The notes: a model not told the origin generated them from the letters alone. A stretch of 64,000 nucleotides of DNA from Gallionella sp. (GCA_013044075.1 JABEVG010000030.1:1-64000); one strand, 5' to 3'; shown: positions 1 to 8,540, counted from the first letter of the stretch. A program made the numbers and translations.

Positions 1-2
1 AT

Positions 3-1031
3 CTGGGGCAGGTCCTGCTCAACCAGAATGGCGACGCGCGCATGGAGCCTGCCTCGCTGACCAAGCTGATGACCGCCTACCTGACGTTTGACGCAATCAA
101 GCACAGCACGATCGAGCTGCAACAAAGCCTCAGCGTTCCCGCAAATGCGGCGCGCAATCTCAGCGGCGAGTCGCTGATGCTGCTCAAGGCCGGCCAATCG
201 GTGAGCGTGGACGACCTGTTGCACGGCTTGATCGTGCAATCCGGTAACGATGCCGCGATCACGCTGGCCGTGAACATCGCGGGCAGCGAAGCGGGTTTCG
301 TGGACATGATGAACAAAGAGGCGCGGCGGCTGGGCATGACCAACACGCACTTCACGAATCCGGTGGGCATGCCCGATCAGCAGCATTACAGCACGGCCTA
401 CGACCTGGCCTTGCTGGCCGCCGCCATCGTGCGCGACTACCCGCAGTTCTACCCGCTGTTCGCCTTGCGCGATTTCACCTTCAACAACGTCACGCAAGCC
501 AACCGCAACCGCCTGCTGTGGCTGGATCCGAATGCCGACGGCATGAAAACGGGACACACCGACAGCGCGGGATTCTGTCTGGTAGGTTCGGCCAAGCGCG
601 ACCAACACCGGCTGATCTCGGTGGTGCTGGGTGCTGCCAGCGACAGCCTGCGTTCCAACGAAAGCCAGCAGTTGCTCAACTTCGGTTTTCAGAATTTCGA
701 CTCGGCACGCTTGTACGAGAAAGACCACGCCGTCACCGGAGTGCGGGTGTGGAAAGGCACACAGAGCCATGTCGATGTCGGCTTCAAACGCGATCTGTTC
801 CTCAGCATCCCGAAAGGACAGTCCGCCACACTCAAAGCCACGCTGGAGACCCGTCAGCCCCTGCTCGCACCACTCGACACCAGTGTCTCGGTCGGCGTGC
901 TGAAACTGTCGCTGGGCGGCAAACCGTATGCGGAGTTCCCCGTCTATCCGCTGGAGAACATCGCGGAAGCCAATGTGTTCTCGCGCGGCTGGGACAGCAT
1001 CCGCTTGCTGATCCAGAAATACTGGCCGTAA
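3..1031 (+). CDS. dacC: D-alanyl-D-alanine carboxypeptidase (PBP5/6 family), 5' truncated by window edge
   Basis: SxxK motif ASLTKLM, SGN motif (QSGNDAA), KTG motif (MKTGHTDSAG); open frame continues upstream to base 3. Confidence 0.9.
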   Translation: MGQVLLNQNGDARMEPASLTKLMTAYLTFDAIKHSTIELQQSLSVPANAARNLSGESLMLLKAGQSVSVDDLLHGLIVQSGNDAAITLAVNIAGSEAGFVDMMNKEARRLGMTNTHFTNPVGMPDQQHYSTAYDLALLAAAIVRDYPQFYPLFALRDFTFNNVTQANRNRLLWLDPNADGMKTGHTDSAGFCLVGSAKRDQHRLISVVLGAASDSLRSNESQQLLNFGFQNFDSARLYEKDHAVTGVRVWKGTQSHVDVGFKRDLFLSIPKGQSATLKATLETRQPLLAPLDTSVSVGVLKLSLGGKPYAEFPVYPLENIAEANVFSRGWDSIRLLIQKYWP

Positions 1032-1055
1032 TTCTTAGAGCCTCCCTCAGCGATC

Positions 1056-1913
1056 ATGATTTATCTGAACGGCCAATTCATGCCGGTGGAAAAAGCCCAG
1101 GTCTCGGTGCTGGACCGGGGCTTTATTTTTGGCGACGGCGTGTATGAAGTGATTCCCGTCTATGGCCGCAAAGCCTTCCGCCTCGCCGAACATCTGCGCC
1201 GTTTGCAACACAGTCTGGACGGCATACGACTGGCCAACCCGCACAACAATGCGGAATGGACGCGCATCATCGGACAGCTCATCGCGTATCACCCCGGCGA
1301 GGACCAATACCTCTACCTGCACATCACCCGCGGGGTGGCGGAACGCGACCATGCTTTTCCCAATCCGCCTGTCGCGCCCACCGTGTTCATGCTGGGCAAG
1401 CCGTTAAGGACGCCGCCCCTTGAGCGGATCAAAAACGGCATCGCCTGTATCACCGCCACCGACAACCGCTGGCTGCGTTGCGACATCAAAGCCATCTCGC
1501 TGCTGCCCAATGTGTTGCTGCGCCAGCTGGCGATAGACGCGGGCTGCGCGGAAACGATATTGCTGCGCGACGACCAGTGGCTGACCGAGGGTGCGGCGAG
1601 CAATATCTTCGTGGTGCGCGATGGCACGCTGCTCGCGCCGCCCAAGGACCATCTCATGCTGCCCGGCATCACTTACGATGTCATTCTGGAGATCGCCGCC
1701 GCCAACCATATCCCGTATCAGGTGCGGCGCATCAGCAAAGCGGAAGTGTGTGCGGCGGACGAACTGCTGCTCACCTCATCCACCAAGGAAGTCCTCGCCG
1801 TCACCCGGCTCGATGGCAAACCCGTCGGTGCGGGCATACCCGGCGCGATGTTTTCCAAAATGCACCAGCTGTATCAAACTTTCAAACGTGACGTGATGCG
1901 ACACCATGACTAA
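1056..1913 (+). CDS. dat: D-amino-acid aminotransferase (class IV PLP aminotransferase)
   Basis: MIYLNGQF...VLDRGFIFGDGVYEVIPVYGRKAFR, EGAASNIFVV; class IV signature. Confidence 0.88.
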   Translation: MIYLNGQFMPVEKAQVSVLDRGFIFGDGVYEVIPVYGRKAFRLAEHLRRLQHSLDGIRLANPHNNAEWTRIIGQLIAYHPGEDQYLYLHITRGVAERDHAFPNPPVAPTVFMLGKPLRTPPLERIKNGIACITATDNRWLRCDIKAISLLPNVLLRQLAIDAGCAETILLRDDQWLTEGAASNIFVVRDGTLLAPPKDHLMLPGITYDVILEIAAANHIPYQVRRISKAEVCAADELLLTSSTKEVLAVTRLDGKPVGAGIPGAMFSKMHQLYQTFKRDVMRHHD

Positions 1914-2223
1914 AAAACCCACTCCCGATCTATCCAAGCTGACAGACCTCTCGACCAAGGAGCTCACCGATAGCCTCATCGAATATCCCAGCGACTTTCC
2001 GCTCAAGATATTCGGCCAGCAACAGGCGGGCTTTGCCCAGGCCGTGCTCGAAGTCGTGACCAAACACGACCCCGGCTTCATCGCCGCCAGCATGGAGATG
2101 CGCGCCAGCAAGACCGCGCGCTACGTCAGCCTGACCTGCACCATCCGCGCCACCTCGCGCGCGCAACTCGATGCCGTCTATCAGGAGCTGTGCGACCACC
2201 CGATGGTGGTGATGGTGTTATGA
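1906..2223 (+). CDS. ybeD: DUF493/YbeD family protein
   Basis: FPLKIFGQQQAGFAQAVLEVV..; sits directly upstream of lipB as is usual. Confidence 0.85.
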   Translation: MTKKPTPDLSKLTDLSTKELTDSLIEYPSDFPLKIFGQQQAGFAQAVLEVVTKHDPGFIAASMEMRASKTARYVSLTCTIRATSRAQLDAVYQELCDHPMVVMVL

Positions 2224-2945
2224 GGATCGAGGATTCAGGATGCAGTGTGCAGGGGGAAGCGGGTGCTGCGACGCACCCAACAACTTCACCGCATCCTGAA
2301 TCCCGCATCCTGAATCCTGTCATCCACTCTCTCGGCCTCGTCGACTACACGGCCACGTGGGACGCGATGAAGCGATTCACCGCCGAGCGTACCGCCGGCA
2401 CCCGCGACGAGATCTGGCTGCTGCAACATCCGCCGGTCTACACGCAAGGCTTGGCGGGCTTGCCGGAGCATCTGCTGCACAGCACCAACATTCCCGTCGT
2501 TAAAATTGATCGCGGTGGACAAATCACCTATCACGGCCCCGGTCAGATCGTCGCCTACCTGCTGCTCGACATGCGCCGCTGGAAGATAGGCGTGCGCGAA
2601 CTGGTCACCGTGATGGAAAACTCCGTCATCGACCTGCTCGCCGAATTCGGCGTGCATGCCGCCAATCGCCTCGACGCCCCCGGCGTGTATGTGAACAATG
2701 CCAAGATCGCCGCGCTAGGGCTGAAGATCAAACACGGCTGCTGCTATCATGGCCTGTCCTTCAACGTGGACATGGATCTGTCGCCCTTCGCCAACATCAA
2801 CCCCTGCGGCTACCGGGGCCTGCAAGTCACCCAAGCCTGCGCGCTGGGCATCACCGCGACCCTCAACGAACTGCAAGCGCAACTCGCACAGAATCTGGTA
2901 CACGGTTTGCAAAATCATCTGCGAGGGAAAACGCCATGCCCTTAA
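2220..2945 (+). CDS. lipB: Octanoyltransferase LipB with a repeat-derived N-terminal extension
   Basis: IHSLGLVDYTATWDAM...GGQITYHGPGQIVAYLL...GLKIKHGCCYHGLSFNVDMDL; ATG overlaps ybeD stop (ATGA). Confidence 0.93.
   Translation: MRIEDSGCSVQGEAGAATHPTTSPHPESRILNPVIHSLGLVDYTATWDAMKRFTAERTAGTRDEIWLLQHPPVYTQGLAGLPEHLLHSTNIPVVKIDRGGQITYHGPGQIVAYLLLDMRRWKIGVRELVTVMENSVIDLLAEFGVHAANRLDAPGVYVNNAKIAALGLKIKHGCCYHGLSFNVDMDLSPFANINPCGYRGLQVTQACALGITATLNELQAQLAQNLVHGLQNHLRGKTPCP
2227..2318. repeat. ATTCAGG-type inverted repeat in lipB N-terminus
   Basis: GGATTCAGGATGC (2231-2243) versus GCATCCTGAATCC (2291-2303 and 2305-2317). Confidence 0.8.
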
Positions 2946-5900
2946 GCTGGAACGAAATCCGCAACCGCGCACACGAATTCTCCAAACGCTGGGAGCACGA
3001 GAGCTCGGAAGACGCTGAAGCAAAATCGTTCTGGTCGGAATTTTTCGGCGTGTTCGGCATAGACCGCAAGCGCGTTGCAACCTTTGAAGAGCCGGTGAAA
3101 AAACTCGGCGACCGGCAAGGATTTATCGACCTGTTCTGGAAAGGCATGTTGCTGGTCGAACACAAATCGCGCGGCAAAGATTTGGACAAAGCCTACACGC
3201 AGGCACTCGATTATTTTCCCGGCATCAAAGAACGCGACCTGCCGAAATATGTGCTGGTATCGGACTTCGCGCGCTTTCGTTTATACGACCTCGAAGCAGA
3301 ACCCTCTCCCTCCGGGAGAGGGCAGGGTGAGGGAGTTTTTCAAGAATTCAAACTCGCCGACCTGCATAAACACATCAAGCATTTCGCCTTTATCGCCGGG
3401 TATCGCACCCAGACCATCGCGCCGCAAAACCCGGTCAACATCAAGGCTGCCGAGCGCATGGGCAAGTTGCACGACGCGCTCAAATCATCGGGGTATGAAG
3501 GTCACGCGCTGGAAGTTTTATTGGTACGTTTATTGTTTTGTTTGTTCGCGGAAGACACCGGCATCTTCCAACCCGCCAGCGCGTTTCGCGCCTGGATAGA
3601 AGAACGCACCGCAGCAGACGGCTCAGACCTCGGCCCGCAACTGACGCGATTATTCCAGGTGCTGAATACGCCAGAAGACAAGCGTTCCAACAATCTCGAC
3701 GAGCAGACCGCCGCGTTTCCCTACGTCAACGGCAAACTGTTTGCCGAGATGCTACCCATCGCCGATTTCAATGTGACGATGCGCGAAGCCTTGCTGGATT
3801 GTTGCGCGCTGGATTGGAGTGCCATCTCGCCCGCCATATTCGGCGCGCTGTTCCAAAGCATCATGGATGCCAAAGCGCGGCGCAACATCGGCGCGCATTA
3901 CACCTCCGAAGAAAATATACTCAAGCTGATACAGCCCTTATTTATGGACGAGTTGCACGCCGAATTTCAGCGCGTGAAAAGCAATAAAAATAAATTATTC
4001 GAGTTCCACAAAAAACTGCGTACCCTGACTTTTTTCGACCCCGCCTGCGGCTGCGGAAATTTTCTGGTGATTGCCTACCGCGAATTGCGCAAGCTGGAAC
4101 TGGATGTGCTGCGCTGCGTGCATGACAGCACCGGCTCGCGCTTTCTCGACGTGCATCAGGAAATCAGCGTGGACGTGGACCAATTTTTCGGTATCGAAAT
4201 CGAAGAGTTTCCGGCGCAAATCGCGCAAGTCGCGCTATGGCTGATGGACCACCAGATGAACGTGCGCGTGTCGGAAGAATTCGGCATGTACTTCGCGCGC
4301 ATCCCGCTCAAAACCTCGCCGCACATCGTCAACGGCAACGCGCTCACACTGGACTGGAACGATGTGTTGCCAGCGGAGCGCGCCAGTTTTGTGCTGGGCA
4401 ATCCGCCCTTTGTCGGCGCGAAATTTATGGATGATGCACAACGCGCCGATGTGCAAAATGTCTTCGCGCAAATTAAAAATGGCGGCCTGCTGGATTTTGT
4501 CGCGGCGTGGTATGTCAAAGCGGCGCGCTATATGAATCAACTCCCTTCCCCCGCGTGCGGGGGAAGGGCTGGGGATGAGGGTTTGTTTACCGCGCGCACA
4601 CCACAAAAATTACCCGAGGACATAAAAATTTATGCGCGTGAAATGCGCAAAAATCAAACCGATGCCGAACAACTGATTTGGCATCTATTACGGGGGCGAG
4701 AAATTTCGCTTGCAAAGTTTCGTCGCCAACATCCAATAGGACGCTACATCCTCGATTTTTATTGCGTTGAACATCAACTCGCAGTGGAGTTAGATGGCGG
4801 ACAACATTCAGAACAAGCTAACTATGACGAAACACGGACTGCATTCCTCAATGCACAAGGTATTCGTGTGCTGCGTTTTTGGAACAATGAGGTATTGCAA
4901 GAAACCGAAGCTGTCATGGAAGTCATTTGGCAAGCTTTGCAATTGTCTCCAGCGTCCACTCAACACCCCTCACCCCAACCCTCTCCCGCAAGCGGGAGAG
5001 GGAGTAAAACCGCTGCCGCGTTTGTCTCCACCAACTCCATCACCCAAGGCGAGCAAGTCGGCATCCTTTGGGGCGAGCTGCTCAATAAATATCATCTGCA
5101 TATCCATTTCGCCCATCGCACATTTTCTTGGAGCAACGAGGCTAGAGGCGTAGCGGCGGTGCATTGCGTCATCATTGGTTTCGGCGCGTTCGACGTGGCG
5201 CAAAAAACCATCTACGAATACGAAGATATACGCGGCGCGGCACACGCCGTTGCCGCGCGCAACATCAATCCCTATTTGGTGGACGCGCCGGATGTGGTAC
5301 TGGTCAATCGTCAGCATCCCATTTGCGATGTGCCGGAAATCGGCATCGGTAATAAGCCGATTGATGGCGGGCATTATTTATTTACGCCGCAAGAAAAAGC
5401 TGAGTTCGTCGCGCGTGAACCACAAGCTGAAAAGTGGATGCGCCGCTGGATAGGCGCGGATGAGTTCATCAACGGTTATGAGCGTTGGTGTTTGTGGTTG
5501 GGCGATTGTCCGCCCGATGCATTGCGCAAAATGCCGGAAGCGATGAAGCGCATCGAAGCCGTGCGTCAAACGCGCCTCGCCAGCAAAAGCGCGCCCACAC
5601 AAAAACTCGCTGCCACACCGACGCGTTTTCATGTTGAGAATATTCCCGATGCGCCGTATCTGGTGATACCGGAAGTTTCATCTGAACGGCGACGTTTCAT
5701 CCCCATCGGTTTTATGCAGCCGGACACATTGAGCAGCAACAAAGTTCGTATACTTCCCAACGCCACGCTGTACCACTTTGGCATCCTGACTTCTACCATG
5801 CACATGGCGTGGATGCGCTACACTACTGGACGTTTGAAAAGCGACTACCAATATTCAATTACCATCGTGTACAACAATTTCCCGTGGCCTGATCTTCCCT

Positions 5901-6346
5901 CTCCCACCGGGAGAGGGATTGAGGGTGAGGGAACGACTGTCGAATATGGAACGGACAGTCCCTCATCCCCAGCCCTTCCCCCGGCGGGGGAAGGGAGCAA
6001 AAGACGCGCCGCCATCGAAGCCGCTGCACAAGCCGTGCTGGATGCACGCGCTCAATTCATGCTCCCCTCGCCCGCAAGCGGGAGAGGGGTCGGGGGTGAG
6101 GGGGAGCGTGAGAGCATAGCGAACTCAGCCTCCCTCGCCGACCTCTACGACCCGCTCACCATGCCGTCCGCCTTGGTCAAAGCGCATCAGCAACTCGACC
6201 GCGCCGTGGATGCCAGCTACCGCAAAGCCGCTTTCGCCAACGACGCGCAACGCGTGGAGTTTTTGTTCGAGCGATACCAGCAACTCACCAGCCTGTTGCC
6301 CGTGGCGACCGCCAAGCCTAAGCGCAGCAAGAAAGTGGCGGCATAA
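2936..6346 (+). CDS. MmeI-like type II restriction-modification fusion protein (N-terminal PD-(D/E)XK nuclease + N6-adenine methyltransferase) carrying an embedded DUF559 domain and six repeat-derived linkers
   Basis: IDLFWKGMLLVEHKS (D-x9-E-x-K), FDPACGCGNFLVIAYREL (motif I), VLGNPPFVG (motif IV NPPF), AAFVSTNSITQGEQVGILWGELL; single uninterrupted 1136-aa ORF. Confidence 0.85.
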   Translation: MPLSWNEIRNRAHEFSKRWEHESSEDAEAKSFWSEFFGVFGIDRKRVATFEEPVKKLGDRQGFIDLFWKGMLLVEHKSRGKDLDKAYTQALDYFPGIKERDLPKYVLVSDFARFRLYDLEAEPSPSGRGQGEGVFQEFKLADLHKHIKHFAFIAGYRTQTIAPQNPVNIKAAERMGKLHDALKSSGYEGHALEVLLVRLLFCLFAEDTGIFQPASAFRAWIEERTAADGSDLGPQLTRLFQVLNTPEDKRSNNLDEQTAAFPYVNGKLFAEMLPIADFNVTMREALLDCCALDWSAISPAIFGALFQSIMDAKARRNIGAHYTSEENILKLIQPLFMDELHAEFQRVKSNKNKLFEFHKKLRTLTFFDPACGCGNFLVIAYRELRKLELDVLRCVHDSTGSRFLDVHQEISVDVDQFFGIEIEEFPAQIAQVALWLMDHQMNVRVSEEFGMYFARIPLKTSPHIVNGNALTLDWNDVLPAERASFVLGNPPFVGAKFMDDAQRADVQNVFAQIKNGGLLDFVAAWYVKAARYMNQLPSPACGGRAGDEGLFTARTPQKLPEDIKIYAREMRKNQTDAEQLIWHLLRGREISLAKFRRQHPIGRYILDFYCVEHQLAVELDGGQHSEQANYDETRTAFLNAQGIRVLRFWNNEVLQETEAVMEVIWQALQLSPASTQHPSPQPSPASGRGSKTAAAFVSTNSITQGEQVGILWGELLNKYHLHIHFAHRTFSWSNEARGVAAVHCVIIGFGAFDVAQKTIYEYEDIRGAAHAVAARNINPYLVDAPDVVLVNRQHPICDVPEIGIGNKPIDGGHYLFTPQEKAEFVAREPQAEKWMRRWIGADEFINGYERWCLWLGDCPPDALRKMPEAMKRIEAVRQTRLASKSAPTQKLAATPTRFHVENIPDAPYLVIPEVSSERRRFIPIGFMQPDTLSSNKVRILPNATLYHFGILTSTMHMAWMRYTTGRLKSDYQYSITIVYNNFPWPDLPSPTGRGIEGEGTTVEYGTDSPSSPALPPAGEGSKRRAAIEAAAQAVLDARAQFMLPSPASGRGVGGEGERESIANSASLADLYDPLTMPSALVKAHQQLDRAVDASYRKAAFANDAQRVEFLFERYQQLTSLLPVATAKPKRSKKVAA
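3300..3336. repeat. GC-rich palindromic repeat copy 1 (in frame in MmeI-like CDS)
   Basis: CCCTCTCCCTCCGGGAGAGGGCAGGGTGAGGG. Confidence 0.85.
4541..4582. repeat. GC-rich palindromic repeat copy 2 (left border of DUF559 segment)
   Basis: CTCCCTTCCCCCGCGTGCGGGGGAAGGGCTGGGGATGAGGG. Confidence 0.85.
4964..5005. repeat. GC-rich palindromic repeat copy 3 (right border of DUF559 segment, opposite orientation to copy 2)
   Basis: CACCCCTCACCCCAACCCTCTCCCGCAAGCGGGAGAGGGAG. Confidence 0.85.
5896..5933. repeat. GC-rich palindromic repeat copy 4
   Basis: CTTCCCTCTCCCACCGGGAGAGGGATTGAGGGTGAGGG. Confidence 0.85.
5959..5998. repeat. GC-rich palindromic repeat copy 5 (inverted relative to copy 4)
   Basis: CCCTCATCCCCAGCCCTTCCCCCGGCGGGGGAAGGGAG. 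Confidence 0.85.
6061..6108. repeat. GC-rich palindromic repeat copy 6
   Basis: GCTCCCCTCGCCCGCAAGCGGGAGAGGGGTCGGGGGTGAGGGGGAGC. Confidence 0.85.
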
Positions 6347-6373
6347 GTCCGCGTAGCAGCAAGGAGAGATTTG

Positions 6374-6580
6374 ATGCCTAAGCTTTACGAATATTTTGGC
6401 TTGATCGTAATGTTCTATGCCAATGAGCATGAACCTATCCACGTACACGGAAAATTTCAGGGGCGCGAGTTGCGTGCAGGTGAAATCATCGCCAAATGGA
6501 TAGATTTTTTCGTGCTGCATAAACCTGTAAAATCCGAACTCATCTCAAGGAGGCTGAAATTAAACCCATCAACATCATGA
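6374..6580 (+). CDS. DUF4160-like protein, apparently shortened internally
   Basis: MPKLYEYFGLIVMFYANEHEPIHVHGKFQG...KWIDFFVLHKPV; preceded by AAGGAGAG. Confidence 0.6.
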   Translation: MPKLYEYFGLIVMFYANEHEPIHVHGKFQGRELRAGEIIAKWIDFFVLHKPVKSELISRRLKLNPSTS

Positions 6581-6894
6581 CTACGGAACAGGTTGGCGAT
6601 TACGCTCTGCGTCTGTCGTTTGACGATGGCGTGGTAAAAACAGTCAATTTCAAACCATTTCTTTCACACTCGCGCCATCCCGATATTCGCTCCTGCCTCG
6701 AACCTTCACACTTCGCTACGTACCGCATCGAATATGGCGAATTGATGTGGGGCGACGATGACTTGTGCTTCCCGATCGCCGACTTGTATCACAACCATTT
6801 ATTGCCCGATGCCGCGCTGGAAAAAGCGCGTTCATCAACACCCGCCCCTGTCGCAGTGACCACAGAAAAGGATAAGTCATGCTGCAAACCATAG
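6577..6894 (+). CDS. DUF2442-like protein
   Basis: LRLSFDDGVVKTVNFKPFL...YRIEYGELMWGDDDLCFPIADLY; adjacent to DUF4160 ORF. Confidence 0.65.
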   Translation: MTTEQVGDYALRLSFDDGVVKTVNFKPFLSHSRHPDIRSCLEPSHFATYRIEYGELMWGDDDLCFPIADLYHNHLLPDAALEKARSSTPAPVAVTTEKDKSCCKP

Positions 6895-7133
6895 AAGCCA
6901 TCATTGAACCTTCGGGGGCAATTCGCTTGTTAGAGGAATTCCATGTCAATACCCCGATGCGCGCCATCGTCACCGTGCTGGATTTTCCTGTCACCAAAAG
7001 AATGACTCCTGAACGTGGCAATGCGGCGGCGATTTTACAATTCTCTAAAGACCACCCTCTGCCTATTCAAGACCGCCGCTCCGCAGATGAGATTGATGCG
7101 GGGATCGAAGCGGAGCGTCACTCATGGGATTAG
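6879..7133 (+). CDS. Putative antitoxin partner of downstream PIN-domain toxin
   Basis: 84-aa ORF MLQTIEAIIEPSGAIRLLEEFHVNTPMRAIVTVLD.. overlapping the PIN gene start. Confidence 0.6.
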   Translation: MLQTIEAIIEPSGAIRLLEEFHVNTPMRAIVTVLDFPVTKRMTPERGNAAAILQFSKDHPLPIQDRRSADEIDAGIEAERHSWD

Positions 7134-7552
7134 ATAGATCCTTGGTGTACCTCGATACTTGCACCGTTATTTACTTTGTAGAGGAGCATCCTGTATTTGG
7201 CATCGCTGTTTCGCAAGCGTTGGCTCAACTGCCTACACAACAGATTGGCATTTCACCACTAGTTGAACTGGAATGTTTGGTTGCGCCACTTCGATCAAAA
7301 AATGCCGCGTTACTCAATCGCTATAAAAAATTCTTCGAGCAATGCGTTTGTTTTGAGATGCCCCCTGAGGTATATCAACGCGCCGCAGAACTCCGCGCCC
7401 TGCATAGCCTTAAAACACCGGATGCACTGCATTTAGCGACAGTCCAATATCATGGCTGCACCGCAGTATGGACGAACGATAATCGGCTCAATAATTCGGC
7501 AGGTAGCCTTGCCGTCAATCTCCTCACCAACCCCACCAAGAATATCGCATGA
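7124..7552 (+). CDS. PIN-domain (VapC-like) ribonuclease toxin
   Basis: [14 protein letters not shown] (first acidic motif), [33 protein letters not shown]. Confidence 0.85.
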   Translation: MGLDRSLVYLDTCTVIYFVEEHPVFGIAVSQALAQLPTQQIGISPLVELECLVAPLRSKNAALLNRYKKFFEQCVCFEMPPEVYQRAAELRALHSLKTPDALHLATVQYHGCTAVWTNDNRLNNSAGSLAVNLLTNPTKNIA

Positions 7553-8490
7553 GTGAAATAAGCAACAAACAAACCGGCGCAGCCAAGACGGCGCGCAATC
7601 CGATCAAGATCATTCCGCTACAGGAACGCTTGCGCAAACCCGACTGGATACGCGTGAAGTCGGGCAGCGGCGCGGGCTACAACGAGGTGAAGCGCATGTT
7701 GCGCGAACACAGTCTGCACACGGTGTGCGAGGAAGCGTCCTGCCCGAACATCGGCGAGTGTTTCAGCAAAGGCACGGCGACGTTTATGATTTTGGGCGAT
7801 GTGTGCACGCGGCGTTGCCCGTTCTGCGATGTGGCGCACGGCAAACCGCTGCCGCCCGATGCCGATGAACCCGCCAATCTGGCGCGCTCCATCGGCCTGC
7901 TGAAGCTGAAATACGTGGTCATCACCAGCGTGGATCGCGACGATTTGCGCGACGGTGGCGCACAGCATTTCAGCGACTGTTTGAGCGCGATACGCATCAG
8001 CTCACCCGACACGCGTTTAGAGATTCTTGTGCCCGATTTTCGCGGTCGCTTGGACGAAGCCTTGGACGCGCTGGCAATCAGTTTGCCCGATGTGCTGAAC
8101 CATAATCTGGAGACCGTGCCGCGCTTGTACAAACTCGCGCGCCCCGGCGCGGACTACGCGCATTCGCTCAAACTGCTCAAAGATTTCAAAGCACGCTTCC
8201 CAACTATCCCCACCAAATCCGGCGTGATGCTGGGCTTGGGCGAGACCGACGAGGAAGTGCTGCAAGTGATGCGCGACCTGCGTGACCACGATGTGAATAT
8301 GCTGACCATAGGCCAATATCTGCAACCATCCGACGGTCATCTGCCGGTGCTGCGCTATGTGCCGCTGGAGACGTTTGCGATGTTTGAACGCGAAGCGAAA
8401 GCAATGGGTTTCGATCACGCCGCGTGCGGACCGATGGTGCGTTCCAGTTATTTTGCGGATGAACAGGCGCATCTGGCGGGAGTGATCTAA
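7549..8490 (+). CDS. lipA: Lipoyl synthase (radical SAM)
   Basis: [13 protein letters not shown] and [13 protein letters not shown] clusters; ATGA overlap with PIN gene stop. Confidence 0.95.
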   Translation: MSEISNKQTGAAKTARNPIKIIPLQERLRKPDWIRVKSGSGAGYNEVKRMLREHSLHTVCEEASCPNIGECFSKGTATFMILGDVCTRRCPFCDVAHGKPLPPDADEPANLARSIGLLKLKYVVITSVDRDDLRDGGAQHFSDCLSAIRISSPDTRLEILVPDFRGRLDEALDALAISLPDVLNHNLETVPRLYKLARPGADYAHSLKLLKDFKARFPTIPTKSGVMLGLGETDEEVLQVMRDLRDHDVNMLTIGQYLQPSDGHLPVLRYVPLETFAMFEREAKAMGFDHAACGPMVRSSYFADEQAHLAGVI

Positions 8491-8540
8491 CGTCCGGTCG
8501 TGACACGCAATGACTTGATACAGGGTGACGCACCCGGAAG

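Larger units (their letters stand above)
4540..5010 (+). mobile_element. DUF559 (Vsr/endonuclease-like) domain segment bracketed by an inverted pair of GC-rich palindromic repeats, inserted in frame in the methyltransferase
   Basis: REMRKNQTDAEQLIWHLLRGREISLAKFRRQHPIGRYILDFYCVEHQLAVELDGGQHSEQANYDETRTAFLNAQGIRVLRFWNNEVLQ; flanked by CTCCCTTCCCCCGCGTGCGGGGGAAGGG.. and ..CCCTCACCCCAACCCTCTCCCGCAAGCGGGAGAGGG. Confidence 0.65.

Noticed and set aside
518-1147. 209-aa ORF overlapping the dac and dat genes
   Set aside because: Out-of-frame shadow of two well-supported genes.
4540-5010. DUF559 insertion as an intein with homing endonuclease
   Set aside because: No N-terminal Cys/Ser block or C-terminal His-Asn plus nucleophile at the borders; borders are the palindromic repeats.
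4540-5010. Self-splicing intron in the methyltransferase
   Set aside because: The whole segment is open and in frame; no intron core recognised by eye.
4794-5153. Separate 119-aa ORF in the DUF559 region
   Set aside because: Different frame from the conserved DUF559 sequence; by-product of the multi-frame-open palindromes.
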